Shown here: piece after piece, positions 63,613 to 64,000 of the stretch
How the letters are laid out: every line of letters starts with the position of its first letter
Numbering within the stretch: position 1 is the first letter of the stretch
NCBI GenBank assembly: GCA_025350645.1
Contig: JANXXM010000164.1
Location: 28,175-92,174 of the forward strand
From: Ferruginibacter sp.
GTDB taxonomy: Bacteria; Bacteroidota; Bacteroidia; Chitinophagales; Chitinophagaceae
DNA: 64,000 bases
Direction: 5' to 3'
The notes under the pieces: generated by a model
Seen by the model: only the letters and a program-made list of their open reading frames with translations
What the model was told of the DNA's origin: nothing
Database searches by the model: none
Program-made: the position numbers and the translations under genes

Positions 63613-64000
63613 CTATTTTATTTTTATTAATGCATCAACAAAATACTTTGCGGCATGGCAGTTTGGATGTTGTGCAGCATTTAAAATAGAAAAACCATAT
63701 TTAATAATCCGTTTAGCATGTCCCGGTTTACTCTCTCCAACTCCTCTCCCAGTTTTTTCTAAAAATATTTCTTTTAACTTTTCTCTTGGATTATTTTCTT
63801 CCTCAGGATATTCAAAAAAGTATCTGCTTTTAAAAATAGAAGATAACAGCAGACTGTCAGCAAAAAACCATGCTTCAATTTGTTGTACAGCTATAATAAC
63901 AATTATGTCATCAGGCGCATTTATTCTCTCTTTTGTTTTAGTTATACATTTATCAGCATCTAAATCTGTAAGAATAAATATTTTCTGAGCACCGTCCTCT
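63613..64000 (-). CDS. DUF4276/TOPRIM-like protein, partial (5' end outside window)
   Basis: The minus strand is open from the window edge to a TAG at 63615-63613, giving about 128 C-terminal residues. Visible features are IFILTDLDADKC, a TOPRIM-like D-x-D segment, and IIAVQQIEAWFFAD, which resembles the EAWF/L motif of DUF4276. TOPRIM/DUF4276 proteins often act with an AAA ATPase encoded upstream in defence-like pairs. That partner, if present, lies beyond 64000. The gene ends 26 bp before the methyltransferase start on the same strand. Confidence 0.6.
   Translation of the reverse strand, partial: EDGAQKIFILTDLDADKCITKTKERINAPDDIIVIIAVQQIEAWFFADSLLLSSIFKSRYFFEYPEEENNPREKLKEIFLEKTGRGVGESKPGHAKRIIKYGFSILNAAQHPNCHAAKYFVDALIKIK

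Overview
The window looks like a chromosomal segment of a low-GC Bacteroidota bacterium, most likely Chitinophagaceae or a close relative. The evidence is a SusC/SusD pair, an Oar-like TonB receptor, two large PKD proteins with gliding/type IX secretion (type B) C-terminal domains, promoters of the TTTG-N~20-TAnnTTTG type, starts without obvious Shine-Dalgarno sequences, an arginine cluster built around the N-succinyl/acetyl-ornithine carbamoyltransferase, and a GGGP-synthase-like ether-lipid gene. No rRNA, tRNA, CRISPR array or intact insertion sequence was seen.

Layout. 0.2-8.1 kb: a seven-gene arginine operon (argG-argC-argD-argF'-argB-argE-argH) with tight or overlapping junctions. 8.2-12.3 kb: an Oar-like TonB-dependent receptor and a small lipoprotein. 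12.4-22.6 kb: two paralogous PKD/T9SS surface proteins in the same direction, flanking a decayed type I restriction-modification island on the opposite strand. In that island hsdM is reduced to its 3' end, hsdS is split by a one-base homopolymer frameshift and hsdR is absent, while a BRO-type gene and a GxxExxY gene are intact; an epimerase-like gene also lies here. 22.6-25.9 kb: a TPR-like pseudogene, pgk, a DUF433 antitoxin whose toxin partner is a pseudogene, and gap. 26-28.8 kb: two LemA and two TPM-domain genes. 28.9-36.1 kb: a glycosyltransferase, an MsbA-like ABC exporter, rbfA, an FtsX/LolE-like permease, a polysaccharide deacetylase, an EEP-family hydrolase and a glycine-zipper lipoprotein. 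36.2-38.4 kb: a MauG-type dihaem peroxidase next to an MbnP-family protein, plus an ArfB-like hydrolase. 38.5-41.1 kb: GGGP synthase, a PAS protein, an Fpg/Nei glycosylase and a 49-residue basic protein. 41.2-44.2 kb: the rplM-rpsI-rpsB-tsf operon. 44.5-49 kb: a SusC/SusD pair. 49-54.8 kb: an MMPL/RND exporter, recO, an amidohydrolase and prfA. 55-62.9 kb: a GH18-NodB-GT2 fusion, acpP-fabF and pbpC. 62.9-64 kb: a methyltransferase with a signal peptide and the 3' part of a DUF4276-like gene that runs off the window.

How the parts fit. Most of the window is core metabolism and envelope biology: arginine synthesis through acylated intermediates, lower glycolysis (pgk, gap), fatty-acid elongation (acpP, fabF), translation (S2, S9, L13, EF-Ts, RF1, RbfA, ArfB) and a cell-surface set of transporters and glycan enzymes. 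The points most worth following are the MauG-MbnP pair, the trifunctional glycan enzyme, the LemA/TPM cluster, the decayed defence loci with selectively preserved accessory genes, the palindrome inside pbpC, and a carbamoyltransferase whose specificity residue is neither the standard Glu nor Pro.
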